A DNA stretch of 64,000 nt. Origin: Scylla paramamosain. Lineage: Eukaryota; Arthropoda; Malacostraca; Decapoda; Portunidae. This document shows positions 10,922 through 21,970 of this stretch, piece by piece. Positions within the stretch are counted from its first letter, which is position 1; the number at the start of each line of letters is the position of its first letter. A program made the translations under genes and the position numbers. Where the stretch lies: the NCBI RefSeq assembly GCF_035594125.1, contig NC_087178.1:3371001-3435000 (forward strand), read 5' to 3'. Below the pieces are notes generated by a model. The model was not told the origin of the DNA. It made no database searches and saw only the letters and a program-made list of their open reading frames with translations.

Positions 10922-11290
10922 TCCTCCTTTCACTTTTTTCCTCCTCCTCCTCCTCCTCCTCCTCCTCCTCCTCCTCCTCCTCCTCCTCCTCCTCCTCTTC
11001 CTTATGCTTTATGATCACACTTTTCCTTTTCTTCCCTCCTCTCAGCATCTCTTTATCCGTCTTTCTCTCCTCCAGTTCTCTAGTTTTGGTTTTCCTTTTT
11101 CCTTCCTGTCATCCTCTCGTATTCCTTCCTTCCCTCCTCTCAAATTCTCCTATTATTTCTTTCCCTCCTGTCAATCTCTTATTTTCCTTCCTTCCCTCCA
11201 TTCAACCTCTAGCTTTCTTTCCTTCCCTCCTCTCAAACTCTCCTTTCCTTTCCTCCCTCCTTACAATCTAACCTTTCCTTTCCTCATTGT
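10300..11290 (+). other. Long pyrimidine-rich tract
   Basis: Almost a kilobase of the plus strand is dominated by C and T, with ttccctcctctcaa-type units recurring about every 40-45 bp from 11,120 to 11,280. Open frames here are low-complexity and were not called as genes. Confidence 0.75.
10850..10997 (+). repeat. (CT)n then (CCT)n compound microsatellite
   Basis: A CT run (10,850-10,918) is followed after 21 bp by a CCT run (10,940-10,997). Confidence 0.96.
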
Positions 11291-11650
11291 CCTCCTTGTC
11301 TTTCCTGGCGTCTGCGGGTCACTTCTAACAGTCACAGAGGCTCATGCGGGGCTGCTCCTCTTCTCCCTCCTCCTCCTCCTCCTCGTCCTCCGCTCTGGAT
11401 ACTTCGGGCCTAAAATACAGCACTGTCCCGAGTCGCAGATTGTCTTATTCCTGCTGCGATTGCTTTGTCGTTCCTGCCGCCGCTTTTGCAACACTACGAA
11501 TGCAAGTTTTCCTGGCGTTGTATATCCTTGTGGAATAACAAAGGCCCATCCGTGCCTGGTAAACGCGAGACAGAATATTCCTCTAGCGACAAGAAGGACG
11601 AGGTGAGGGGCTTGGGGGAGAGAGAGAGAAAGAGAGAATGATCTAGACAT

Positions 11651-11653
<3 letters not shown>

Positions 11654-11705
<52 letters not shown>
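11654..11705 (+). repeat. (CA)n microsatellite, 52 bp
   Basis: A perfect AC run. The 360 bp to its left (11,290-11,650) is less biased in composition, but no exon could be supported there. Confidence 0.97.
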
Positions 11706-11707
<2 letters not shown>

Positions 11708-11849
11708 GGATGAGAATTCCTATGTGTTATCTTTTCCTAACTCATTCCAAGAAGCAAGGGTCCTAATTCTTATTCCCATTCCTAGTGTGAAATAATGCAC
11801 TGTATCGTTTTTCACTTTTTTTTCTTTAATGAATAATAATGAATAGTAT

Positions 11850-11852
<3 letters not shown>

Positions 11853-11915
<63 letters not shown>
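11853..11915 (+). repeat. (TC)n microsatellite, 63 bp
   Basis: A perfect TC run, 85 bp left of another longer one. Confidence 0.97.
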
Positions 11916-11919
<4 letters not shown>

Positions 11920-11997
11920 TCTGTGCCGCCCGAGGTCTTCCATTTCTTTTTATTTTCGTTATTTTTGCCAATTTTTTCCTCGCATTTTTCTCTTTTT

Positions 11998-12112
<115 letters not shown>

Positions 12113-12394
12113 TTTATATTTTTATTCTTCTTTTGTTTTTGTTCTTGTTCTTGTTCTTGTTTATCTTCTTTCCCTTCCTCCACATCCACTTTGTCTTCGT
12201 TTTTCTTTTCTCTCCCCTCTTTATCTCCATTTCTTTTTTTCCCACCCTCCTTTTATATTATTTTCCTACACAGTTCCTTTCTTCCGAAGTTATCTTGTCC
12301 ATTTTTCTTTCCCGCTCTTCTTTTCACCATTTACTTGTTCTTGTTATTTTCCATCTATGTTTACCTTTGCCTTACCTTTCCTGCATGGCCTTGA

Positions 12395-12580
12395 ACACCT
12401 GTCCTCACCTCACCTGTATGTACCCTTGATTATCTGTGCTGTTTTTTTTTTCTTCACCTCTCATAACATCTTTCCATGAGCTTGTTTTTATTTACCTGTT
12501 TCTCACCTGTAGCCTTCATTATCTGAGTTTATTTATTTCCTCACCTCCCACAACACCTTTCAGTGAACACCTGTGCTTAC
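12395..12580 (+). repeat. Degenerate tandem duplication, about 97-bp period
   Basis: Segments from about 12,412 and 12,507 share acctgta, cattatctg, a T-rich spacer, cacctc, caacacctttc and tgaacacctgtgctt in the same order. The copies are about 97 bp apart and imperfect. Confidence 0.6.
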
Positions 12581-12669
12581 TTATCCCTCATCCGTCACAA
12601 CACGCGGCCGTTAACACCTGGCTTTGTATTCCCCAGCACGCTGTATATCCTTTCAGTCACCTGCAGGAA

Positions 12670-12709
12670 CCTAACCTAACCCAACCTAACCTACCCTAAC
12701 CTAATCCAA
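12670..12709 (+). repeat. Degenerate (CCTAA)n telomere-like repeat
   Basis: Eight consecutive pentamers in register read CCTAA five times, with single-base variants cccaa, cctac and tccaa. The complement, TTAGG, is the ancestral arthropod telomere unit. The tract is short and internal, so it is an interstitial telomere-like repeat and not a chromosome end. Confidence 0.7.
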
Positions 12710-12971
12710 CTCCTAACCCTTTATTCTTACCTGCATGGACTCACAACAACACCTACCCTTAGTAATTCCCGATAAATGAACGCCACTGTGATACCTGTTG
12801 ACTCTGAGGTAAGAGTGTTGTGTTTGGGTGCAGGTGAGAAAGCTACGTGTTGAGACAAAAGCACAAGAATTCAGTGTTGTGAGTTGAAACAGGTGCTCTT
12901 GAATGCGACCCCAGGTATCTTGTATCTATAGCAGGAGAGATTTTCCAGGTAAGATTGGGAGTGTTTCAAGG

Positions 12972-13057
<86 letters not shown>

Positions 13058-13076
13058 AGAGAATTGTTGCTGGTTT

Positions 13077-13145
<69 letters not shown>
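12972..13145. repeat. Facing (GA)n and (CT)n arrays, long inverted repeat
   Basis: A GA run (12,972-13,056, one AA interruption near the left end) and a CT run (13,081-13,145) are separated by only 24 bp. They are complementary, so either strand can fold into a hairpin with a stem of up to 65 bp. Confidence 0.95.
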
Positions 13146-13148
<3 letters not shown>

Positions 13149-13149
13149 T

Positions 13150-13800
13150 TGACCTAAGCTAGCGACACCTTCATTCTCGCATAACGTAGTAGTAATTTGC
13201 TCTTTGTTTTTTTGTTTCGCTGCATCAGACGCTCACAACGACCCTTTAAATCAGCTGTTATGGCCTTTAGATTTGACGCCAGCCAGTTTTCCATTATCGG
13301 GGCTTTAATCGTTACTGCTTTTCCTTTTTTTCTTATTTCCTAAGTATTCTTATCATTTACAGCCTCCTTCCCTCCCTCTCTCTTCCTCGTTTTTTTTTTT
13401 TCGTATTTTTTCGTATATAATCGCCTTCGTGTAATCATATTGTTTAGTGTTACGTTACGTTAGGTTTGCTTAGTTTTCTTTTTTCATATATCATCGTCTG
13501 TTTTACGTGTTGCTGCTTCGTTAAATGTTGCTCTGTGTCTGAATCTCCGTTTTCTGTTCTGTTTTCTCTAGTTTTCTTTCATTCTTTTTCCCACACTTTT
13601 TTTTTCTTCTTCTCCCACGTTGCTGTTGCGTCATGATTCCCTTTCAGTGTTGCGTGCGTTTTTATTTGTCTTGCTTTTTTTTTCCTTGTGTGATACGCGG
13701 TTGTTGTTGTTGTTGTTTTAATCTTTTTATTTATTTCTTTCTACCGTGTGATATGATAGCGAAGTAGGCGGTTGTGAAAAACGAGATGAGGGAAAATTTT
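13150..13800. other. T-rich intergenic DNA, no gene seen
   Basis: Low-complexity T-rich sequence with short runs such as (GTT)n at 13,700. Contains acgttacgttagg-type telomere-like words but no feature that could be named. Confidence 0.5.
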
Positions 13801-14030
13801 TCAAGAGGAGAAAAAGGAGGAAGAGGAGGAGGAGGATGAAGTTGTAGTGGTAGTGGTGAAGGAAGAGGAATAGGAGGAAGAGAAGGAGGAGGAGAAGTGA
13901 TCATGCTGGTGTTGGTTTTGAAGGTATAGGAGTAAGAGGAGGAGGAAGAGGAGTGGGAGGAGGAGGAATGGAATAGAAATCATACACAACGAAGAAAGAG
14001 GAGGAAAAGGAGGAGTGGAGGAAAGGGGAA
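13801..14030 (+). repeat. Purine-rich GGA/GAA tract
   Basis: Nearly continuous GGA, GAA and GAG units interrupted at 13,900-13,925 and 13,965-13,995. Frames here are artefacts of composition. Confidence 0.85.
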
Positions 14031-14039
14031 TAAAAATCA

Positions 14040-14300
14040 CCGCCCGTGGAGTATCCGGACTGGTATTGGTGTCCGAATCCGGAGATATGTGGATGCGGAT
14101 ACAGATATCTCACTCCCACACGTGGATAAGAATGTGGGTACTGATGCGGATACTGTTCTCATGTTACGTCTCTTTGTGTGGATGTTCTCGTCTCGGATAA
14201 AAGAAAGAGCAACAGGTGTGAGTGTTTTTGTGGCTGCGGAGTGCGGATGTGGATCTCTGTGTGGATAGCTGTTTGGATACGCGTGTTGTTTAGTGATGAA
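14040..14300 (+). repeat. Degenerate gtggatgcggata-type short repeats
   Basis: The words gtggat, gatgcggata, gtgcggatgtggat and tttggatacg recur about ten times at irregular spacing. It reads like an old 12-13-bp minisatellite. Confidence 0.5.
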
Positions 14301-14343
14301 TGTCTGATTGGTAGTGGTATACGAAACACTATTAATGTTTTCA

Positions 14344-14345
<2 letters not shown>

Positions 14346-14404
<59 letters not shown>
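14346..14404 (+). repeat. (GT)n microsatellite, 59 bp
   Basis: A perfect GT run. The following 600 bp (14,405-15,005) shows no supported gene; it contains a C run at 14,636-14,644. Confidence 0.97.
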
Positions 14405-14407
<3 letters not shown>

Positions 14408-15003
14408 TAAGTAGCTTGAACTCTCTTCCTGCTTCTCAATACCCCTAATGAGAAAGAAAAAAAAACACATCCTATTTCCCTTGAGTCCGCTTCGGCAAAA
14501 TTCTATAAAAGAAAATAAAAAAAATCCCATCAAGCTTTTCTCCTTCATGGTCTGGATGTTTTCTCAGCAAACACGCACGGTAAAAGATTCCCTCCTTTTC
14601 TAATGCTATGACCACGAACGTCCCCAACCCCACCACCCCCCCCCACCACCTGACCCAGAACCTCACAAACGCCCAGGAAATTGGTGGGATATAGCGGAAA
14701 CTTAAGGGGAGGTGTTGTCGCACTCCTACCCAGTGATAATTCATTAGACAAGTTAACGGTAAGATGATTTCATTATGGTAAGTGGATCTTCCAGTTCTGG
14801 GTGATCCTTTTTTACTTTTCTTTAGGGACTGGCACCTCAGTGGGCCTTTTTCTTTTTCTTTTTTTTTTTTCTTGTTAATCTAGGTCAGTGCTCCTCTTAA
14901 ATAAGAAAAAAATGTGTGTGGATAAGTGGATAAGGTGATTATGTGGAGGTGTGATAAGGGGAGGTGACTGAGATGCCTGTGTGTTGTTTGAAGTGTGTGA
15001 AAA

Positions 15004-15005
<2 letters not shown>

Positions 15006-15050
<45 letters not shown>
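15006..15050 (+). repeat. (GT)n microsatellite, 45 bp
   Basis: A perfect GT run. Confidence 0.97.
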
Positions 15051-15051
<1 letters not shown>

Positions 15052-15253
15052 TGCTTCTCAGAGGTGATTTGTGACGGCGTGGATGGCGTGGTAAGGCGGC
15101 GGTGCGGAGCATCAAAGGGATAACACACTGCAGTACCCAGATGTGTGTCATGTGTTTTTATATCCACATCACGCGTTCCCGAATGGGTTAGTACCGCCCA
15201 CGTCCCATCCATCAGTCAAGACTCTCGTTATGCTTGTTAGGAGAAAACGAGAA

Positions 15254-15254
<1 letters not shown>

Positions 15255-15329
<75 letters not shown>
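15255..15329 (+). repeat. (CA)n microsatellite, 75 bp
   Basis: A perfect CA run. Confidence 0.97.
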
Positions 15330-15331
<2 letters not shown>

Positions 15332-15444
15332 TCAGTACCACAACATTGATCTCGTTATATGCTAGATGTCACTAGAGAGTTTTATGAAGCTGAGGATGAT
15401 AATTTTTGTTATCAAACGCTTATAAATCATCCAGTTACTCATCC

Positions 15445-15584
<140 letters not shown>

Positions 15585-15943
15585 TATTTATTCCAAAATG
15601 ACTGGCACACTGAGTTCCTTACGTGCAATGCAACATCAAGTAATACCCAATGAACATAATGAGACCTGTGATAGAAATTTTGAAAAAAAAAAATTGATTT
15701 AATGAATTTTCACAACAATTGTGATATGTTCTTTACTTAAAAAGACCCATTATACATATGCAGAATAGTCTTTAGAGTTCTTTTGAGTACAGTACACATA
15801 AAAAAAAATTTTTCTCGTCTTACAGAAATTAAGACAGGTATTAAACACACTTTTTAGATTGATATATAGGTTTTACATGAATATTCTTCTTCTGTATTTC
15901 ATAATTTAATCATTTGTAACCTTAGATGAAAAATTGTTATCGG

Positions 15944-15945
<2 letters not shown>

Positions 15946-15979
<34 letters not shown>
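15946..15979 (-). repeat. Poly(T), 34 bp; possible retroposon poly(A) tail on minus strand
   Basis: Thirty-four T's end abruptly at acagaac. On the minus strand this is a long poly(A) after about 300 bp of mixed sequence (16,280-15,980), which would fit a retroposed RNA copy. No source gene was recognised. Confidence 0.4.
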
Positions 15980-15982
<3 letters not shown>

Positions 15983-16019
15983 GAACAAAACAAAGCATGA
16001 CTCTCTCTACTTCCCTCTG

Positions 16020-16150
16020 GGCGGGGAGTGGAGATCTTCCAACAATAACATAGGCAGACGTAGTTATTGACAAGACAAGACACTACCAGCACGACCTCCA
16101 TGACCTCTTTTGCTGCGCGGAATGGAGGTCTTCTAACAATAATATTTACT
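16020..16150 (+). repeat. Imperfect tandem duplication, about 94-bp period
   Basis: gagtggagatcttccaacaa near 16,026 recurs as gaatggaggtcttctaacaa near 16,120, each followed by taata-type sequence. The rest of each copy has diverged. Confidence 0.5.
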
Positions 16151-16459
16151 TCCATCCCCGCACCCCACTTTCGTCCCCATGAGGCAGAGGTGCGCGCCCC
16201 CTCACTCCCTTCCCCCCACACGCCATATCTGGGACCCGAGGCGGCACATTATTGCACAGAGCTATTGAGGGGAACAGTTCCACATCCCGAAGTTTGCCGA
16301 ATTACGCGTCGCTGTGCTGAGGTTAAAGATGAATGACGTAAGGAAGAGGGACATAAGAGGTGAGTTATGTGCCATTTTTCTTGCTTGCTCGTGTGCTGCA
16401 CTTCGCTGGTTGGTGGGGCGCTCCGTGACGTGTGTAATGATGAAGTACGACCTCTGATG

Positions 16460-16740
16460 CTATCGTTCCTCTTCCTCTTCCTTCTAATCCTCTTCTTTTT
16501 CTTCTTTTTCCTCCTCCTTCTCCTCCCCCTCCACCATACTCACCATTCTTTTTTTTTTTTGTTCTTCCTCTTCTTCCTCCTCCTCCTCCTCTCCTACCAG
16601 TACCACCAACTCTCTTTGCAATTATCAACTTCTCCTCCTCCTCTCTCTTCCTCCTCCTCCACTTCCCGCTCAGAAGCATCATTATCTCTTCTTCTTCTTC
16701 CTCACCTTCCTCCTCCTCCTTCTCCTCCTCCTCCTCCTTT
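16460..16740 (+). repeat. Pyrimidine tract with CTC/CTT triplets
   Basis: Mostly CCT, CTC and CTT units. The Glu-rich minus frame across it is composition-driven. Confidence 0.8.
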
Positions 16741-16885
16741 GTAAACAAAGAGGTTAGAGACTCCCCTCACAGGCTTTTTTTGGGGGGGCGGGTGAGGGAC
16801 AGGGAACCCTCAATATTATTTCAAGAGGAGAAAAGTCACCGTGCACAGACCAAACATTTGAGTTCCCCACAAAAATCAAAGACCT

Positions 16886-16889
<4 letters not shown>

Positions 16890-16973
<84 letters not shown>
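16890..16973 (+). repeat. (TC)n microsatellite, 84 bp
   Basis: A perfect TC run. Confidence 0.97.
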
Positions 16974-16975
<2 letters not shown>

Positions 16976-17274
16976 CTGCATTGAATCTCGACAAAAAATC
17001 TCCGCCAGGTGCTCAAATAAAAGGAATTAGTGAAGAGAAGACGGCGGAGGAGGTGAGAGGAGGGAGAGAAGAGTGAGGACAGTTGAGTAATGACACACGG
17101 AAGCAAGGGATGACTGTTGTTATGGCAACGATGAGGCAACGATAAAGAGACAAAACCGTAGCTTGAGTAATAAAAAGGGAGGGAAAGAAAGAACCGGAGA
17201 AAAAAGAATACGTGATTATACATGGTGTGATGTATATTTTAATTAACCTGGCTTCTCATACCATAACTTTTTGG

Positions 17275-17276
<2 letters not shown>

Positions 17277-17330
<54 letters not shown>
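17277..17330 (+). repeat. (GA)n microsatellite, 54 bp
   Basis: A perfect GA run. The stretch 17,331-17,665 to its right has mixed composition and no supported exon. Confidence 0.97.
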
Positions 17331-17336
<6 letters not shown>

Positions 17337-17684
17337 AAGGAAGCGCTAAAGGAGTCCAGTCCGGTAGTTGATCCGATAGCATCCGGGTCAATGGTGTGAT
17401 GACGTATGGCCACACAGAAACAATTATCTCATGACGGATGGCAGGAAGGGGGAGCAGGCAGACCAGAGGAAACACTGCGAGACAAGGGGAAACACTGGGA
17501 GACAAGAGGAGCAACGCATGGAGACAGATTTCCAGGCAACGGGAAACTATTACGCCTTTGTATCGCCAAGTTGTCCCGCGTCTGGTTATCTTCAAAGGAC
17601 AAGGGGATGATTAGTCGAGTTCCCGTGGATGTTTATTCTATTGAGCATACGGATATTATTATTTGAACCATATACTTAACATAT

Positions 17685-17882
17685 ACTCATGAAAACTCCT
17701 TTAACTTGCACTGTAGTCTAAGTAGATACAAGTCGGAGAAACGTTGGGAGTCTGAACGTTAAGGCTAGTACTCGACTACATATGTACTTGGCATGCATCC
17801 CTGAAAACTCCAATAACTTGTGCTTGAGTTTATTAAAAGTAGAAATAAGGTGAGGAAACGTTTGGAAATCTGAACATCAACA
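17685..17882 (+). repeat. Imperfect tandem duplication, about 108-bp period
   Basis: Both halves contain, in order, a catgaaaactcctttaacttg-like block, agtagata/agtagaaat, ggagaaacgttgggagtctga or its variant gaggaaacgtttggaaatctga, and acgttaa/acatcaa. They diverge by substitutions and small gaps. Confidence 0.6.
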
Positions 17883-18360
17883 CTCATCGTTTCCTCTCTT
17901 CTGTTGAACTCTGCGATGCGCGAGTCCTTGCTTGTTGAATTTATTATGTTAGAACTTCCAGTATTATCTTCGGGTGCAGAACACAGACTGGTAACTATGA
18001 GGTATGGGCGTGATAGATGGAAATAGGTAGGTACATTTTATACAGGGACTGCCACATAGAGGTCTAATGGCTACTTGCAACTTCCTCTACTCTTATTTTT
18101 TTTTAATCTTAGTTTCTCAAATGGGGTTTAGTGAACATGTAGGGGTTAGATAGAGAAGCGATTGGTGAATGGGACGAGGAACATAACTAATTGCCCATTA
18201 CAACTCACATCCTGATGACCGAGCTTTCCTGGATCGAGACATTTCTCAAAAACGTCTCTCCTTCCATCGGAGCGGAGACCATTACAGTCCTGAGGAACGA
18301 GGGAAGGATTCAGTGTTGTGGCTTCCTGATAACGCTATGGAGAGAGACTGCCTTGCGTCG

Positions 18361-18620
18361 CTGTCTCATGGGATGGTTTATCGTGTCATTGGGATGGTTC
18401 ATACTGTTTCATCTGGATGGTTCACGCTGTTTTATTTGGATGGCTCACTGTTTCTTTTGGATGATTAATTTGTCTCATCGCGATAGTTTACACTCATTTG
18501 GACTTTTTTCTTTTTTCTTGACTAAGGGAATGGTTCATAATTCTTCATCTGGATGGTGCAGTGTCTCGTAGGAATGCTTTACTGTTACATTGGGATGGTT
18601 CACTCTCTCATCTGGATTCG
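18361..18620 (+). repeat. 22-bp degenerate minisatellite, array 1
   Basis: The core ggatggttcactgtttcatc recurs about ten times (starts near 18,371, 18,392, 18,415, 18,438, 18,459, 18,551, 18,571 and 18,592). Its left flank, with gataacg...gagagactgccttgc, is shared with array 2 at 24,430. Confidence 0.75.
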
Positions 18621-19232
18621 TTCTCCGTCTCTCCCGAGTCCCTCGCTGCCTCACTGCTGGATGATTCGTTTTCTTTAGTTCGGACCAATGAACGTGATAA
18701 TGACTTCTGGGACTGTTATAATTTTACATAGAAAAGAAATAATTAACTTTAACGACGATTAAGAAGAAGAATTCCGAACTTCAACTAATATTTTTCGTTC
18801 TCCTCAGTAAATGTAATCAATTCCGGGTCTGTTGTACATACGTATTTGAATATGAAAAAGACAAAGTAAAAGATGACTAGAGGCAACGAGTGCACGCTAA
18901 AACTATTAATGAAATCTGAGGATATTAATGACACACGCATCACGAAAATTTGATCACGTCCTCGTCCCATAAAATCTCACTTTTCTATGGTTAACTCATA
19001 AATGGGGAAAAAAAGTGCAGCTCAGATGTCGAAGATCGGGAAGTCTTACGAGTTGAAGAAAACGGAGGTAAAATATCGCGACAATCAGAGGAAATGGGAG
19101 CAAAAGAACAAAGGTACAATTACATTATTCCGCGTCTTGAAAAGTGGAAATGAAACGAATCATTGTTCATTTGTCTCGATGAAAAGGAAAAAGTTTGGAG
19201 CGAACGTGTTCCAGGTGGAGTGGGGAAGGCGA

Positions 19233-19235
<3 letters not shown>
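18620..19235. other. Mixed intergenic DNA, no gene seen
   Basis: No microsatellite, domain or repeat family was recognised. An open frame from 19,002 runs into the (GA)n array and is not supported as a gene. Confidence 0.45.

Positions 19236-19286
<51 letters not shown>
19236..19286 (+). repeat. (GA)n microsatellite, 51 bp
   Basis: A perfect GA run forming the left edge of copy B of the interspersed unit. Confidence 0.97.
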
Positions 19287-19289
<3 letters not shown>

Positions 19290-19414
19290 ATTTACACACG
19301 CACAAAAAACAAACGTATTGCAGATCACAAAAAAAAAAAAATAGAATAGCAAAAAAAATCCATTATAAGCGAATGATTTTATGAGACGCACAGATTGAAG
19401 TAATAAGTTGGAAT

Positions 19415-19417
<3 letters not shown>
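19287..19417 (+). mobile_element. Microsatellite-bounded interspersed unit, copy B
   Basis: Flanked by (GA)n on both sides, this 131-bp segment matches the reverse complement of 9609-9792. It begins cctatttacacacgcac, has an A-rich centre, and ends acagattgaag followed by a short extra stretch. Orientation of the flanking arrays also matches copy A (GA here, TC there). Confidence 0.75.

Positions 19418-19479
<62 letters not shown>
19418..19479 (+). repeat. (GA)n microsatellite, 62 bp
   Basis: A perfect AG run forming the right edge of copy B. Confidence 0.97.
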
Positions 19480-19482
<3 letters not shown>

Positions 19483-19709
19483 GACGAGTTTGATAATTCA
19501 GAAACGATGGAGATATTACTGAGGAAGTGGAAAGAGGAGTGAAAATATGAACTATTCCATTTATTAGAGAAAATACTTAATTCTAAAGGACAGTGATGAA
19601 GGTGGTGTCGTAAGTGATGGTGACGGTGGTGTCAGTTGTGGTGTATTGACGGTGATGATTGTAATAGTGGTAAGAATAGCAATAGTAGTCTTGATAGTGT
19701 TTATGTCTT

Positions 19710-19712
<3 letters not shown>

Positions 19713-19790
<78 letters not shown>
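19713..19790 (+). repeat. (TC)n microsatellite, 78 bp
   Basis: A perfect TC run preceded by atgtcttcaa, the same left flank as the array at 10,143. Confidence 0.97.
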
Positions 19791-19792
<2 letters not shown>

Positions 19793-20167
19793 AGAAGCCG
19801 TAACACGCCTATTATAACGAGCTTACTACAGCATAATTAGTGAAATGGTAGTTGTTCAGTTGACTAGTTTGTTGCCAGTAAGTTGACATTAGTGGGGAGG
19901 GAAAGTGGGGAAGCTAGGATTCATATTATTTTATATTTATACTTTTATCATTATCATTCATTTTACGATATATGTACAGGAGAAGTACCTGTCTATGTAG
20001 TAGTATTAATATTACTGTAATTGTAAACTTTCTTTTAATTAAAATAACTAACTTAATATTTGATAATGTGTCAACTGTTGCCACACTGGTCGAGGCCGGT
20101 AGTGACGCCAGTCCCTATAGGTTGGCGACGGCAGGTGGTGACCAGGCTAAGAGCAAGTGGTGGTCAG

Positions 20168-20371
20168 GACTGCAGCGCCGCACCTCCACAACTTTCAAAA
20201 GCCTCTTGTTGAATTGACACGGGTTTTTAAGAGTGTTTTTACAGTTCTAGTGACAGATTAGCAAGACTTCTGCATTGTGAAAAGGAGAAAAGTCTTGAGA
20301 ACCCAGTTAATTGTGTCTGTGGCCTTGGAAAATAGTCACGGTGAGAGAGCAAAGCATTTTTGAACACGGCC
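20168..20371 (+). mobile_element. MITE family A, copy 1
   Basis: Reads cagcgccgcacctccac near the left, gacacgggtttttaagagtg and gttctagtgacagatta in the middle, then cttgagaacccagttaatt, ctgtggccttgg and agagcaaagc, ending gaacacggcc. The same order of blocks appears at 36,288 and, inverted, at 57,128. The left terminal repeat is truncated. Confidence 0.7.
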
Positions 20372-20885
20372 ATATGAGCACTGCTGTTTCCACATCTTAG
20401 CAACGTCTTACTGGAATGAACACCACTAAACAAACCACAGAGGCACAACTATTTAATCAAGGTGAATACAGTGGTGACACCCTTGCCTGAGTCAACTTTA
20501 CCAACTATTTACCTTCTGGACGGGCTGTAGCGTCTTTCAGTTGTTTATTTAAGCTTTATTATTCTTTATTTAAATATTTTTAAGGTTATTCATTTACCTT
20601 TAGCTTTTTTTCAAATCTGATCCCTGGAAACATCCGGAAATTTAGCCAGATATTGATACAAAACGGATTGGCTGAGGTGGCGGCAGGTCTTCCCTATTTA
20701 TCAGCCATTATCTGCTTCATCTCTCAGTATTATGAGCTAATGAAGCCAATCCTGTTACAAAATGGAGCCAGGTAATTAAGCTTTCATGTCCACTGTTCAG
20801 ATACATCCACCATTGCCTTTTTAAAGTTCGATGAAAGTTTAAGTCAGGCAAAATGACTGTCATCCTCTCCACTGACATATGGATA

Positions 20886-20888
<3 letters not shown>
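20372..20888. other. Mixed intergenic DNA, no gene seen
   Basis: AT-rich DNA with no repeat family or coding signal recognised. Confidence 0.45.

Positions 20889-20928
<40 letters not shown>
20889..20928 (+). repeat. (GT)n microsatellite, 40 bp
   Basis: A perfect TG run. Confidence 0.96.
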
Positions 20929-20929
<1 letters not shown>

Positions 20930-21143
20930 CTGTTTTTCATTGTACAGGGCTGTGGGAAGGCGCATAACCGAAAGTTGTTCGTTGTTTTAGTTGATCGCCT
21001 TTCTATAAGTCAACCGCCGCCCTTCATATGGAAGCTTTTACATGCCAATTAGTTAATCTACCAAGGATCACAAGAGGTGGAAGGCTGAGTGGGGAAAAAG
21101 GTACGCATTGACTGTCACTTTGTGGCTCGAGTCTATACTGGCT

Positions 21144-21530
21144 GGCCTGTATTCTGAAACGCTTCTGCGCCGCACCTTTACTACTTTCCAAAGTAAATTC
21201 TAATTGAATTTACACTGGATTTTAAGGGTTTTTTTACTGTTCTAGTAAACAAATTTACAAAATTTCTACAGGCTCTAGTTGAAGTTACACACAAGTTTTT
21301 AAGGGTGTTTTTACGATTCTAGTGACACATTAAAAAAATTTCTACATCCAAAAGGCTTTAGTTGAAGTGACACGGGTTTTTAAGGGTACTTGTACGTTTT
21401 TATTGATAGATTAACAAGATTTCTGCATTCAAAAGGCTCTGCCTGAAGTGACAAGGGTTTTTAAGGGTGTTGTTACGGTTCTTGTGACAGATTAACAAGA
21501 TTTCTACACTGAAAAGCCTCTCACCCAAGG
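21144..21530 (+). mobile_element. MITE family A, copy 2, with internal 80-bp amplification
   Basis: Begins ggcctgtattctgaaacgct, the intact left terminal repeat of the family. The inner block gaagtgacacgggtttttaa...gattaacaagatttct is present four times (starts near 21,205, 21,281, 21,363 and 21,444). The right half of the element, found in the other copies, is missing. Confidence 0.7.
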
Positions 21531-21851
21531 AAGATATATATGTAGAATCCTTCCTTTCACTTCTATCCTTCTTTCAGCATCTTTCTTCCCCTATTCGTCT
21601 TCCCTCGAGCCTTCTTTATTATTATTGTTAGGAACGCGTATATGTAGCAGCCCTGTAGGTGAGCACATAAGCATGCTGTGTGTATGTGGTAGCCTCATAT
21701 GTGTACACATACGTGTGCATACTGTGTGAGTGAGGTAGCTTGCGGCGTTGTGTTGCTCGTTGTTGACAGAGCCTGGCGCCGTTACATATAGCGCTAATGG
21801 AAGGAGAGCTAACATAAGCCTATCAGGTGACCTCTGAGGCCCTGGGGTCAT

Positions 21852-21853
<2 letters not shown>

Positions 21854-21901
<48 letters not shown>
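21854..21901 (+). repeat. (GT)n microsatellite, 48 bp
   Basis: A perfect TG run. The 320 bp to its left holds short tgtgtat-rich imperfect repeats and no gene. Confidence 0.96.
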
Positions 21902-21902
<1 letters not shown>

Positions 21903-21970
21903 CATTTAATTAACTTTTTGGTAAACATAGGTAAGCCTTATTATCTTTCCACTAGGTACAAGTAAGCTGA

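Noticed and set aside
10412..11014. 200-codon open frame rich in Phe, Leu, Ser and Pro
   Set aside because: It follows a pyrimidine-rich strand through (CT)n and (CCT)n arrays. Overlapping frames are open too, as expected from composition.
11344..11606. Possible exon with less biased composition
   Set aside because: No splice sites in consistent phase and no recognisable protein motif; both strands have open frames.
19002..19349. 115-codon basic frame
   Set aside because: Runs into (GA)n and then copy B of the interspersed unit; the non-repeat part is AT-rich with no motif.
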